A program made the translations under genes and the position numbers. Positions 7,300-16,409 of a stretch of 64,000 nucleotides of DNA are shown here, one piece after another. How positions within the stretch are numbered: position 1 is the stretch's first letter; the number at the start of each line of letters is the position of its first letter. Origin of the DNA: Spirosoma montaniterrae (GTDB lineage: Bacteria; Bacteroidota; Bacteroidia; Cytophagales; Spirosomataceae); contig NZ_CP014263.1 of NCBI RefSeq assembly GCF_001988955.1, positions 3,442,001-3,506,000 of the forward strand, written 5' to 3'. The notes beneath the pieces are model-generated. The model was not told the DNA's origin and searched no databases. It was given only the letters and a program-made list of their open reading frames with translations.

Positions 7300-9225
7300 A
7301 TGATTACCGAACAAGCAACGAGTGAGCAGGTGTTCCCCGAAGACATGGGTCTGGGCGGTATCAACCTGGAAGCCGCCGACAACGAGGTTAGTCTGGCCGC
7401 AGCCGAACCGGAGGTGCTAATCAACGGCGACAAACTTTTTCACGTCCAGAGTTACGACATTGGCGGAGGGCAACGACGCTACGACGGCATCTGGAAACCG
7501 GGCAACGATGGTCGGCCCGTCGTATATGGATGGACGTTAGCCGATCTGCAAAAGAAAAACGGCGAACTCTGGACGCAGGGTTTCCGCCTGTCGCACCAGC
7601 AGAGCTACGACATTGGCGGGGGGCAACGACGGTACGACGCCATCTGGACGCCCGGTAATGATGGTCGCCCGGTGGTGTGGGGCTGGACACTCGACGATCT
7701 GAAAAAGAGAAATGGCGAGTTGTGGCAGCAGGGATTCCGCATGACTCAGCAACAAGCCTATGACATCGGGGGCGGACAATGGCGGTACGACGCTATCTGG
7801 CAACCCGGCAATGATGGTCGGCCCATCGTCTGGGGCTGGACACTGGCCGATCTGCAAAAAAAGAACGGTGAGTTATGGCAGCAGGGCTTTCGGCTGGCCC
7901 ATCAGCATAGCTACGAAATCAGTCCGGGCCAGCGACGCTACGATGCCATCTGGATGCCCGCCAACGACGGTCGCCCGGTGGTGTGGGGCTGGTCACTCGC
8001 AGATTTCCAGAAAAAGAACGGTGAACTTTACGCACAGGGCTACCGGCTGGAGCATCAGCACAGCTACGACATTGGTGGCGGACAACGTCGCTACGACGGT
8101 ATCTGGTTGCCGGGCAACGATGGTCGCGCGATTGTGTGGGGCTGGACGCTCGATGATTTTCAACTTCGGCTTGGCGAACTCTACAACAAACGCATCGCCG
8201 TAGGCAATCAGGCTCTGTCGCTGCCGAAACTCCTGAGTGGTATCCGGCAGAAGTTAGACGGCAAGTGTGTGGGCTACGGTGTTGCCATTTCATACCGGGG
8301 CAACAACGAATTCCGCTATGACGCCGGGCTGGCCCGCACGGCTACGAACCCGCCCCAGCAGGATTTTTCGGTGTACCGCCGAACGAACCTGGCAAGCGTG
8401 AGCAAAACGCTGACGGCAGTCGGGGCCATTAAGCTACTGACCAGCAAAGGGTTGACTATCGACACGCCTATTGGCGCGTATCTGCCCGCCGACTGGCAGC
8501 GTGGCCCGAACATGAATGCCATCACGTTCAAACAACTGATGACGCATACCAGCGGTATCCGCAACCCGAACAAGTTGGGGATGGATTATGAATCGCTGAA
8601 GAAAATAGTGGCCGAAGGCGTCGGGACAGACAAGGCTTACCAGTATCAGAACCACAACTTCGCCCTGTTTCGAGTCATTATCCCGTACCTGAACGGGTTC
8701 AACCCACAGGGCGTAACGGATCGGGGTGCTGCACTGGCCCAGGCGTATATGAGCTACATGAATGCCAACGTATTCAAGCCAGCGGGCCTTAAAACGGTGA
8801 CGGGCAAACCCGACGCAACCAATCCAACGCTGTTCTATCCGTTTCCGGCAGGCAACGTCGGCGGCTGGGATTTCGGCGATGCCTCGCTGGTGGTGGGTGG
8901 TGAAGGCCTACACCTGTCGATGGACGAACTGAACCAGTTTTTGAGCCGACTGCGGTACACCGATACGGTTCTGAATGCCCAGCAACGTAAGCTGATGGAA
9001 GACCATCAACTTGGCTGGTTCCGGGGCAACGTGACAAACGGCACGCAGTTTTCGCACGGCGGCTACCTCTGGTTCCCGACCGACAAGGGTACGGCCTCGC
9101 TCAATACATCGTACTACGCGTTCTCGATAGGTGTGGTCGTAACGCTGATTCACAACTCGCCCGTTTCGCCCGATCCCGGCAATTTCGTGATCGACGCGTT
9201 CAACGGAGCCTGGGGTCCGCGTTGA
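7300..9225 (+). CDS. tandem-repeat plus beta-lactamase-fold serine hydrolase
   Basis: A 641-residue two-part protein. Residues 51-305 are five near-identical 51-residue repeats, each with SYDIGGGQRRYDAIW, PGNDGRPVVWGWTL and KNGELWxQGFR. This corresponds to bacterial tandem repeat domain 1, which also forms the N-terminal part of fungal polyglycine hydrolases. Residues from about 310 form a class C beta-lactamase/DD-peptidase fold: the nucleophile motif is S366-V-S-K369, a Y-Q-N tripeptide (YQYQNHN) takes the YxN place, and SHGG takes the KTG/HxG place. It probably cleaves a peptide or ester bond, with the repeats binding polymer. No signal peptide was seen (the N-terminus is acidic). It precedes a C10 peptidase and shares a CCTCTTTTTTAA-like leader with the two genes that follow. 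Confidence 0.85.
   Translation: MITEQATSEQVFPEDMGLGGINLEAADNEVSLAAAEPEVLINGDKLFHVQSYDIGGGQRRYDGIWKPGNDGRPVVYGWTLADLQKKNGELWTQGFRLSHQQSYDIGGGQRRYDAIWTPGNDGRPVVWGWTLDDLKKRNGELWQQGFRMTQQQAYDIGGGQWRYDAIWQPGNDGRPIVWGWTLADLQKKNGELWQQGFRLAHQHSYEISPGQRRYDAIWMPANDGRPVVWGWSLADFQKKNGELYAQGYRLEHQHSYDIGGGQRRYDGIWLPGNDGRAIVWGWTLDDFQLRLGELYNKRIAVGNQALSLPKLLSGIRQKLDGKCVGYGVAISYRGNNEFRYDAGLARTATNPPQQDFSVYRRTNLASVSKTLTAVGAIKLLTSKGLTIDTPIGAYLPADWQRGPNMNAITFKQLMTHTSGIRNPNKLGMDYESLKKIVAEGVGTDKAYQYQNHNFALFRVIIPYLNGFNPQGVTDRGAALAQAYMSYMNANVFKPAGLKTVTGKPDATNPTLFYPFPAGNVGGWDFGDASLVVGGEGLHLSMDELNQFLSRLRYTDTVLNAQQRKLMEDHQLGWFRGNVTNGTQFSHGGYLWFPTDKGTASLNTSYYAFSIGVVVTLIHNSPVSPDPGNFVIDAFNGAWGPR
7450..8214 (+). repeat. five in-frame 153-bp coding repeats
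   Basis: Five consecutive 153-bp units start at 7450, 7603, 7756, 7909 and 8062, each encoding one 51-residue module of the tandem-repeat domain. The units keep exact length, and protein differences are few (for example GGGQRR becomes SPGQRR in unit 4 and the last unit diverges after GWTLDDF). Such homogeneous units can expand or contract by recombination. Confidence 0.85.
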
Positions 9226-9322
9226 TCCAGTTTGAATTCGACACCGCCCGTAGCGTCTATCTTTAGGGCTACGGGCGGTGCTTAATCTTTCTCTTTTTTA
9301 ATCCATTCACTTTTTATCACTC

Positions 9323-10738
9323 ATGAAGTACGACAGAAAACCTGTTGCCGGGTACGTTGTTGCCCTATTATTCGCCGGGATGGCAATCTCCTGCTCCAAA
9401 GACCAGGTTCTGGAACCAGTATCAACAACGCCCAATGTAGCCCCTGTTCAGTCTGTTCAGGAAGGCGATTACCACGGCGAAATCATCTCGCAGGCATTGG
9501 CGAAGCAGGTAGCCGAAACCAGCGAGTTTCAACAGCTATTCCTGCGCTCGTCTGCTGCCGCCAGTGGCGCACGCAGGAGTCAGGTTAAACGAACGGTTCG
9601 CCGGGCCATGACCCTGAACGATAATCACAACCACCCGGCGGCTCACGTAATGAGCTATGAACAGGGCGGCTTTGCCATTCTCTCAGCCGAAAAATCGTTT
9701 GCTGCCGTACTGGCCGTGGGCGACGAGGGAAACGTTGATCCCAATCAGATGCCGGAGGTGGTAAAAGACTGGCTAAACCAAACCCGCGACCAGATTGGCC
9801 GCGCACGGATAAGCCGCCGGGGAGCACGGCAAAGTGCAACCAACCAGAGCCTCTCCTGGGCAACCCTGCTGGCGAATACGGGTCTAAACGGCCAGAACTC
9901 AGGCGCACGCAGTGCTGCTCCTGCGCCCGAGCCTGACCCGATTAAATGCTCGGATTGCCCTGACCCTGAGCCGGGTGGTAATCCGCCCTGCCAGCAAATT
10001 GGCGAACCAGCCTTTTTCGGGCCTTTGGTTAAGACAACCTGGAATCAAAGCGAGGGAGATTTTTTATGGCCGTATAACAAGTTTGCTCCTAATGGGGCTT
10101 TAGCCGGGTGTGGCCCCGTAGCGGCTGCCCAACTGATGCGCTACTATCAGCATCCCAGCACCTACGTCTGTCATATTCCTGGTGCTTCTTACGGTAAAAC
10201 ATTAGCTGCTATTTGGGGCAATAACTACAATAGCTCCAGTTTTTCAACAGCCAATATAATGGCTTCTTTTGGCTATTCGGCTAATGCGACCTGGGGGGGA
10301 ACGCCGGGTGCGGAAACCAGCACGAATACCGACAATATGGCGGCTGCATTGAAGAATAATTTTGGCTACAAAACAGTGTATGTGAAAACCGGGCCAACGT
10401 TGAGCGATATCCTTTCTCAGCTTAGCAGTTACCGGCCCGTCTTGCTGAGGGGGTCTAAATACTCCGGCGGTTCTGGCGGGCATATCTGGGTTGTTGATGG
10501 TAGTATGACAATTAAGTCAAATTGCGCTGTTCCTGAATTCCATTGGATGCACATGAACTGGGGCTGGGGCGGTTATTGGAATGGCTACTTCTCAGACAGC
10601 TATTCGAGTGGCACGACCGGAACCACGTATTACACGGAAACGGGTACTAAAACTCATACGGCGGATAGTGACCCTGGGACAAGCCAAAATTCAGACATGT
10701 TCTATTATGGCCGGCGAATGATTGTCGCTTATCCTTAG
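9323..10738 (+). CDS. C10-family (streptopain-like) cysteine peptidase, lipoprotein
   Basis: A 471-residue secreted protease precursor. A lipoprotein signal ends VALLFAGMAISCSKDQ. Residues of about 50-170 look like a C10/Spi-type propeptide (HVMSYEQGGFAILSAEKSFA, VVKDWLNQTRDQIG). The mature domain has the catalytic cysteine C263 in LAGCGPVAAAQLMRYYQHP and the catalytic histidine H387 in SGGHIWVVDG, followed by WMHMNWGWGGYWNGYF, all hallmarks of SpeB/PrtT-like C10 peptidases. The linker between pro and mature parts is proline- and cysteine-rich (KCSDCPDPEPGGNPPC). No T9SS C-terminal domain is present. The leader and signal peptide are nearly identical to those of the next gene. Confidence 0.9.
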   Translation: MKYDRKPVAGYVVALLFAGMAISCSKDQVLEPVSTTPNVAPVQSVQEGDYHGEIISQALAKQVAETSEFQQLFLRSSAAASGARRSQVKRTVRRAMTLNDNHNHPAAHVMSYEQGGFAILSAEKSFAAVLAVGDEGNVDPNQMPEVVKDWLNQTRDQIGRARISRRGARQSATNQSLSWATLLANTGLNGQNSGARSAAPAPEPDPIKCSDCPDPEPGGNPPCQQIGEPAFFGPLVKTTWNQSEGDFLWPYNKFAPNGALAGCGPVAAAQLMRYYQHPSTYVCHIPGASYGKTLAAIWGNNYNSSSFSTANIMASFGYSANATWGGTPGAETSTNTDNMAAALKNNFGYKTVYVKTGPTLSDILSQLSSYRPVLLRGSKYSGGSGGHIWVVDGSMTIKSNCAVPEFHWMHMNWGWGGYWNGYFSDSYSSGTTGTTYYTETGTKTHTADSDPGTSQNSDMFYYGRRMIVAYP

Positions 10739-10809
10739 GCGTCTATGTCACTGTCACTACTGACTTTGGCTAACCTTCCTCTTTTTAATCTCCTCAATTT
10801 TTATCAATC

Positions 10810-11727
10810 ATGAAGTACAACAGAAAACCTGTTGCCGGGTATGTTACAACCCTGTTATTCGTCGCGATGACGATTGCCTGCTCAACCGAGCCAACTTTAG
10901 AACCGGCAAACCAGTCACCAGATGGCGCAGAGAGCCGACTCGATAATGCAATAGTGGGCGATACATTGGCCGTAGTTAAGTACGCCAACGGAAACTTCGT
11001 CAGCTTCTACGAGTTTGCGCCCGGCGAAGTGGCGATACGTCACTCACTGGTTTTACCTGATAAACCCGGTGCCGAGCGGGCCAGAATGGCCGCTACTGAA
11101 CACATCGATGACGTACTGGATCAGCTAAGTGCAGAAAACAAGTCGCTGGTGGACATTTACAAAGCGATTTCGACCACCCCTGAGTCGGACGTAATGAATC
11201 GGCTTGCGAAAGCACAGGCCCGGCTGACCACCGCAAAGGCGGCTCCCAAAGAACCGCAGTCGTTCCCTGATGAGCCAGTTCCTTCTCAACAGGCACGCGC
11301 AGCATCGGCCCGATCAGCGGCAGCCGGTTGCGCTCCCGATTACTACAACGACAGCTACGGCGCACAGTGGTTTATCGACCACTACATCAACGAAAACCGC
11401 TTCCGCAAATCAATGACGAATGAAGCTTACGCCCGCATTCGAACCGAAAACGATTCTTGGACAAAGGTAGCGGCTATGGCGGCTGACTTTGGGACGGGTA
11501 TTCACTTCAGCGGTGAGCGTTTTCTGCCCTGTCCCCTGTTCGGTATTGGCGGTGGTTGCCGCTGGGAACACCGCTGGGGATTCGACATCGCGCCACGCGG
11601 GGTCGAAGTCTGGTACATCTACAGTGACAAAGCGTATTCGTCCAAAGCGGCTGGTTACGACCCCTGCCGACGCGTTCACCTCGGCGTCTGCAACGATACG
11701 CCGAATATAAACGCCTGGAATTTTTAG
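10810..11727 (+). CDS. lipoprotein sharing the C10 peptidase signal peptide, unknown function
   Basis: A 305-residue lipoprotein (signal VTTLLFVAMTIACSTEP). Its first 25 residues, MKYNRKPVAGYVTTLLF and so on, are nearly those of the upstream C10 peptidase, and the 5' leader is also duplicated; the mature parts are unrelated. The middle is helical (EHIDDVLDQLSAENKSLVDI). The C-terminal domain has several cysteines and aromatic residues (FLPCPLFGIGGGCRWEHRWG, YDPCRRVHLGVCND), probably disulfide-bonded. No family was recognised. Adjacency and the shared leader suggest co-expression with the peptidase, possibly as substrate, chaperone or inhibitor. Confidence 0.7.
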   Translation: MKYNRKPVAGYVTTLLFVAMTIACSTEPTLEPANQSPDGAESRLDNAIVGDTLAVVKYANGNFVSFYEFAPGEVAIRHSLVLPDKPGAERARMAATEHIDDVLDQLSAENKSLVDIYKAISTTPESDVMNRLAKAQARLTTAKAAPKEPQSFPDEPVPSQQARAASARSAAAGCAPDYYNDSYGAQWFIDHYINENRFRKSMTNEAYARIRTENDSWTKVAAMAADFGTGIHFSGERFLPCPLFGIGGGCRWEHRWGFDIAPRGVEVWYIYSDKAYSSKAAGYDPCRRVHLGVCNDTPNINAWNF

Positions 11728-11770
11728 CGGACGTAGTCTCGCAACTCGTCTGCGTCAAACAGCATCATCC

Positions 11771-14020
11771 ATGTGTACTCAATTGATCCGAGTAGCGGCC
11801 ACCGCCCAGGTGGTGGTCGCTACTTGCCTGACGCACGTTGGGCATACCCAACCCGTCCCGCTTCCCGCTGCCCCTGTACGGCCAGTAGTGGACGATTATT
11901 TTGGCACGAAAATCACCGATACGTACCGCTGGATGGAGGATATGAAAAATCCCGAACTCCTGAACTGGATGAAAGCGCAGGCCGATTACACCCGTGCGGC
12001 ACTGGACCAGATTCCGGGTCGGCAGCGGGTTCTGCACCGGCTGACAACGCTCAGCAACGCCGTGCCGTCCCGCGTGAGCAGCGTACTGCGGTTGCCCGGC
12101 GAACAGTACGTGTACCTGAAAACCAACGCCAACGAAAACATAGCCTCGCTGTACGTTCGGCGGGGTCTGAGCGGACCCGAAACGCGTTTGGTTGATCCGA
12201 ATCAGCTTAAACCAACTAACGAGCAACCGGTGTCGATCAGTTACTTTACTCCCTCATGGGACGGTAAGCTGATTGCCGTAGGGCTGGCGTCGGGTGGGTC
12301 GGAGAACACCTACATCCGCATCTACGACGTAGCAGCGGGCCTCGAAACCGGCGAAACCATCGACCGGGCGCGGTACGGAGGCATCGCGTGGCTACCCGAC
12401 AATCGCTCGTTTTTTTACACCCGCCTGCAACAACTGCCCGCCGACGCACCCGTGACCGAGTACCGGAAAAAGCCCCGCGTCTATCGGCATGTCGTCGGTA
12501 CGTCGGCAGACGAGGACCGGGTGGTGTTCGGTAACGACGTCGATCCAGGCGTCGAGGTCGGGCCGACGCTGCTGCCCCGGCTGCACACGTTTCCGAACTC
12601 AGACTACGTACTGGCAACGGTGCAGACGGGCGTTGGCGGTGGACAGGCAATGTATGTGGCCCGGCTGACGGACTATAATCAGACTGCTGATGAAGTTGGT
12701 CCGTCGCCGTGGCGCAAAATCTGCGACATGACCGACGACGTAACCGACGCGGCCATTCACGGCGATGATCTGTATGTAGTGACGCACAAAAACACGCCCC
12801 GCTACAAGGTCATCCGTACCAGCGCGAAAAACCCGAATCTGGCAACCGCAACGGTGGTGTTGCCAGCGGGCGAAGCCATCATCATGGGCAGCTACATCGC
12901 CGGTGAAGGCGCGTTGCACGTAGCGCAGGACGCGCTGTACGTGCAGCAGTTGGACGGCGGGCTGGGCCGCATTCGTCGGATTCCGTTTCGGAAGGGCGAG
13001 CGGGAATCGTATGTAGTGACGCCCTTCGACGGAACGCTGACCGAGGTAACTGCCGATGCGCGGGTACCTGGCTTGCTTTATTCGCTTACGTCGTGGACTA
13101 AAGCGGCTCGCCCCTACGCCTGGAATCCTGCGGTACGTCGGAGCGTTGAGTTGGGTCTGCAACCCAAAGGGCCGTTCGACGACTTGAAAGACGTAGACAT
13201 ACGCGAAGTCAAGGTTCGGGCCGCTGATAGCACGCTCATTCCATTGTCGATCATTCACAAGAAAGGAATGAAATTAGATGGATCGCACCCGACCTGGCTC
13301 AACGGCTACGGTGCGTATGGTATTCCGTCGCTGTCGGGGAGCAGTCCAATGAGTACGACCTGGCTTGAGCAGGGCGGCATCTACGCCGTAGCACACGTGC
13401 GGGGCGGGGGCGAGTACGGCGAAGAGTGGCACCGGGGCGGCTACAAAGCCACCAAACCCAACACATGGCGCGATTTTATCGCCTGTGCCGAGTACCTGAT
13501 TGCCCAGAAATATACGTCGCCGAAGCACCTTGCCGGACTGGGTATCAGCGCGGGCGGCATCCTGATTGGTCGGGCCATGACCGAGCGACCCGACCTGTTC
13601 CGCGCCGTGGGTATTGCGGTGGGGCTGACCGACATGCTGCGGTTTGAAACGACAGCCAACGGTGTGCCCAACATTCCAGAATTCGGCAGCGTAAAAACCG
13701 AAGAAGGTTTTCGGAATCTGCACCAGATGAGCGCGTATCACCACGTTCGCGACAGCACAAGCTACCCGGCGGTGCTGCTCGCAACGGGCATCAACGACCC
13801 CCGCGTGGACCCCTGGCTGATGGCGAAGATGACCGCTCGGTTGCAGGCTGCCAGCAATAGCGGTCGACCCGTCATGCTACGCGTCGATTATCAGACCGGC
13901 CACGGTCCCGGCGTAACGAAACAACAGCGATTAGCCACCTATGCCGATGCCATTTCATTCCTGTTCTGGCAACTGGGCCACATTGATTTTCAACCGCCCT
14001 GGCCGGGGTGTTCCGATTAA
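11771..14020 (+). CDS. prolyl oligopeptidase family (S9A) serine peptidase
   Basis: A 749-residue S9A peptidase. The N-terminus reads PVRPVVDDYFGTKITDTYRW, the usual start of the propeller-capped fold, after about 25 hydrophobic residues that may act as a signal peptide. The beta-propeller occupies roughly residues 70-430. The catalytic domain carries S593 in GISAGGILIG (most family members have GGSNGG), D676 in GINDPRVDPW and H711 in YQTGHGPG. Such enzymes cleave short proline-containing peptides, probably in the periplasm. It follows a secreted cysteine peptidase and a lipoprotein, so the three may form a peptide-degradation group. Confidence 0.92.
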   Translation: MCTQLIRVAATAQVVVATCLTHVGHTQPVPLPAAPVRPVVDDYFGTKITDTYRWMEDMKNPELLNWMKAQADYTRAALDQIPGRQRVLHRLTTLSNAVPSRVSSVLRLPGEQYVYLKTNANENIASLYVRRGLSGPETRLVDPNQLKPTNEQPVSISYFTPSWDGKLIAVGLASGGSENTYIRIYDVAAGLETGETIDRARYGGIAWLPDNRSFFYTRLQQLPADAPVTEYRKKPRVYRHVVGTSADEDRVVFGNDVDPGVEVGPTLLPRLHTFPNSDYVLATVQTGVGGGQAMYVARLTDYNQTADEVGPSPWRKICDMTDDVTDAAIHGDDLYVVTHKNTPRYKVIRTSAKNPNLATATVVLPAGEAIIMGSYIAGEGALHVAQDALYVQQLDGGLGRIRRIPFRKGERESYVVTPFDGTLTEVTADARVPGLLYSLTSWTKAARPYAWNPAVRRSVELGLQPKGPFDDLKDVDIREVKVRAADSTLIPLSIIHKKGMKLDGSHPTWLNGYGAYGIPSLSGSSPMSTTWLEQGGIYAVAHVRGGGEYGEEWHRGGYKATKPNTWRDFIACAEYLIAQKYTSPKHLAGLGISAGGILIGRAMTERPDLFRAVGIAVGLTDMLRFETTANGVPNIPEFGSVKTEEGFRNLHQMSAYHHVRDSTSYPAVLLATGINDPRVDPWLMAKMTARLQAASNSGRPVMLRVDYQTGHGPGVTKQQRLATYADAISFLFWQLGHIDFQPPWPGCSD

Positions 14021-14031
14021 TTTATACCCTA

Positions 14032-14247
14032 TTGACATTGATTTGTCGTATGGCTGGCGTATGGCTGGCTGGCGCGAAGGAGACGCAAAGGGTTGCGTCT
14101 CTACAGATACCATCCGGCGGGCGTAGAGACGCAACCCTTTGCGTCTCCTTTGCGTCAGCCATCACCCTTTGCGTCTCTGCGTCAGCCATCACCCTTTGCG
14201 TCTCCTTCGCGCCAGCCATACGCCATACCTAATTCAATATCGTATTA
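14032..14247. repeat. GAGACGCAA palindromic element, copy A (about 216 bp)
   Basis: The spacer is filled by an element starting TTGACATTG..TTGTCGTATGG and ending ATTCAATATCGTATTA. Its core is a perfect 26-bp inverted repeat (14079-14104 and 14123-14148) around an 18-base loop, followed by further direct CACCCTTTGCGTCTC units. Copy B at 17466-17679 has the same ends and arms but the central loop is reversed. No coding capacity was recognised. Confidence 0.85.
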
Positions 14248-14259
14248 ACGAATTTCGCT

Positions 14260-15168
14260 ATGAAACGAAACATATTCAAATGGCTCAAGCGCGGAGCCAT
14301 CGCGCTAATTTGCCTCATCTTGGCGGCCATTGCAGCCATATACGGCATTAGCAGCTACCAGCTCAACCGCTCGCACCCGGTTACCGAACTGCCTAAACTA
14401 ACGCTCGCCAACAATCCAGACGTGCTGGCGCGGGGTGGTCACATTGCCACAAGCATCGGCATGTGTACTGAATGCCACGGCGGTGATCTGGGCGGCAAAG
14501 TAATAGCCGATGCCGGACCACTGGGCATCGTTGCCGCGCCTAACCTGACGAGCGGCAAGGGTGGCATCGGGGCTACGTACACCAACGACGATTGGGTACG
14601 GGCCATCCGGCACGGTGTCCGGCGCGATGGTTCGTCGCTGCTGATTATGTCCAGCGAATCGTTCGTCCACATGACCAAAGAAGACCTCACAGCGGTAATC
14701 TCGTATCTGAAACAGCTAACGCCAGTTGACCGCGACGTACCCAAATCGCACCTGCGCTACCTCGGTCGAACCTTGCTTGTAACGGGCGAATTGGATGTGT
14801 TATCTGCCGAAAAAACGCCGAATCTGCCTTTAGTGAAGACCATCAACCAGAAGCCTTCAATTGAGTACGGCATGTATCTGGCTACCATCGGCAATTGCCG
14901 GGGCTGTCACGGTGCAGACCTGTCAGGGGGTGAGGTACATGGCCCGCCCGGCACGCCCCCCGCAGCGAACCTGACCCCGACGGGCATCGGCACCTGGAGC
15001 GAAGCTGACTTTGTCCGAACGCTACGCACCGGCAAACGCCCCAATGGGAAAGACCTGCACCCATCAATGCCCTGGCCCCAAGCCGCCCTGATGACCGACG
15101 ACGAACTGCACGCGATCTGGCTGTATATGCGAAGCGTACCGCCGAAACCAATTGTGGATAATTCTTGA
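14260..15168 (+). CDS. dihaem cytochrome c family protein
   Basis: A 302-residue protein with an N-terminal membrane anchor or signal (AIALICLILAAIAAIYGISS) and two c-type haem motifs, CTECHGG near residue 70 and CRGCHGA near residue 213. Each begins a roughly 100-residue cytochrome c domain with PNLTSGKGGIG or ANLTPTGIGTWSE and methionines that could be distal ligands (SSLLIMSSESF, PSMPWPQAALMTDDEL). The duplicated layout resembles the cytochrome subunits of periplasmic dehydrogenases. No dehydrogenase gene is adjacent, so the partner is unknown. It lies between two GAGACGCAA elements. Confidence 0.88.
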   Translation: MKRNIFKWLKRGAIALICLILAAIAAIYGISSYQLNRSHPVTELPKLTLANNPDVLARGGHIATSIGMCTECHGGDLGGKVIADAGPLGIVAAPNLTSGKGGIGATYTNDDWVRAIRHGVRRDGSSLLIMSSESFVHMTKEDLTAVISYLKQLTPVDRDVPKSHLRYLGRTLLVTGELDVLSAEKTPNLPLVKTINQKPSIEYGMYLATIGNCRGCHGADLSGGEVHGPPGTPPAANLTPTGIGTWSEADFVRTLRTGKRPNGKDLHPSMPWPQAALMTDDELHAIWLYMRSVPPKPIVDNS

Positions 15169-15351
15169 TAAGCAATTGTAATAGCTAAACTACATAGCTG
15201 CCTTCCAGTAAATCTTCAGCCAATAATTCGACTGAAGATTTATTATTGTTATGCCATTCCAGTAAACAATTCATTATCAAGTTAAGACTATACTCATTTA
15301 CAAGTAATCTGTTTTTACTTTTTTACTACACTATTTTAACCATAAATCCAT

Positions 15352-16395
15352 ATGAACACGCCCTCCTTTGCTACCGGCTACAGCCTGGCCGAAGCGCAAC
15401 TGACCATGACGCTCTCGACGCTGGCCTACATCGACGAAACGCCCCTGCCTTCCGACACGACTCCGGCCATTCAGGCCGCCCGAATGCGCGCCGACATTAA
15501 CGCGGCACTGGCCCAATCGACTTACTCCGGCTGGCAGGTAGCCTGGGGGCCGGGCCTGAGCAGCGACCGCAGCAACATGCTCTACATGGCTCAGAACGGG
15601 AGTCAGTACGCCGTTGTGATTCGCGGCACCGACTGGTCGTTTTTTATGAACTGGGTCGAAGATTTTGCTTCGGTGCTTGGTTTAACGGCCTTTGGGCCAG
15701 CCAACGACGCGTCGGTGCAGATTGCCGATGGCACCAGTGCGGGGCTGGATACCCTGCAAACCCTGTTTGGCACCGCCCCCGATGGCACCCAGACCAACCT
15801 GTTGTCGTTTCTGTTTCAGATTGATACCAACGCCAGCGTATTCGTAACCGGACACAGCCTCGGCGGGTGTTTAGCCTCGGTGGTGGCGGCCTGGCTGGGT
15901 TCGGGTCAGGGGCTGGGCAATGCCAATTCGTTGAAAGTCTACACGTTTGCGGCACCATCGGCGGGCAACGCAGCTTTTGCGTCGTACTACAACCAGCTCT
16001 TTACCGATTCAGCCGGTAACAGCACCGCCTTCCGGGTCTACAACTCGCTCGACGTGGTGCCCAATGGCTGGGCGTCGCTCGAAACGGTTACGACCTATTA
16101 CCCCGGCTTTGTGAACTGCCCAACCGATATTGTGTCGGCTATCAATACCGTCCAATCATACATCAGCAATGATGCATATACGCAGGTAGGCGAGGCCAGT
16201 AATCAGAGTGCCGTCGAATTGCCGGGGCATCTTCTGTTTGGTTCGGTCCAGCCGTCGCTCGATCCAATCAGCGACGTGTTGTTCGGGCTGGAAGCGGGCT
16301 GGCAACACGAAACCGCCAATTACCTCAACCTGCTGAATGCCAAACCAATACTGACCACACTTCCCAAACGAACGGGAGCCAGTAGCGGGGGATAA
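15352..16395 (+). CDS. class 3 lipase family protein
   Basis: A 347-residue alpha/beta hydrolase of the class 3 (fungal-type) lipase family. The nucleophile elbow is VTGHSLGGCLASVVAAW with S169. Before it comes YAVVIRGTDWSFFMNWVEDF, which contains the RGT(D/E) oxyanion segment typical of the family. After it come YTFAAPSAGNAAFASYYNQL and the acid region YNSLDVVPNGW. The candidate histidine is in LPGHLLFG. No signal peptide is visible, so location is uncertain. The preceding 180-base spacer is AT-rich. The gene is convergent with the MarR-GNAT fusion, with 14 bases between stops. Confidence 0.88.
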   Translation: MNTPSFATGYSLAEAQLTMTLSTLAYIDETPLPSDTTPAIQAARMRADINAALAQSTYSGWQVAWGPGLSSDRSNMLYMAQNGSQYAVVIRGTDWSFFMNWVEDFASVLGLTAFGPANDASVQIADGTSAGLDTLQTLFGTAPDGTQTNLLSFLFQIDTNASVFVTGHSLGGCLASVVAAWLGSGQGLGNANSLKVYTFAAPSAGNAAFASYYNQLFTDSAGNSTAFRVYNSLDVVPNGWASLETVTTYYPGFVNCPTDIVSAINTVQSYISNDAYTQVGEASNQSAVELPGHLLFGSVQPSLDPISDVLFGLEAGWQHETANYLNLLNAKPILTTLPKRTGASSGG

Positions 16396-16409
16396 CAAGG
16401 CTGCGTTGG

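Noticed and set aside
12599..13258. 219-residue minus-strand reading frame
   Set aside because: It is antisense to the prolyl oligopeptidase and unlike any known protein.
14063..14250. short reading frames in the spacer after the prolyl oligopeptidase
   Set aside because: Frames on both strands are translations of GAGACGCAA repeats (ETQRV and CVSFA patterns).
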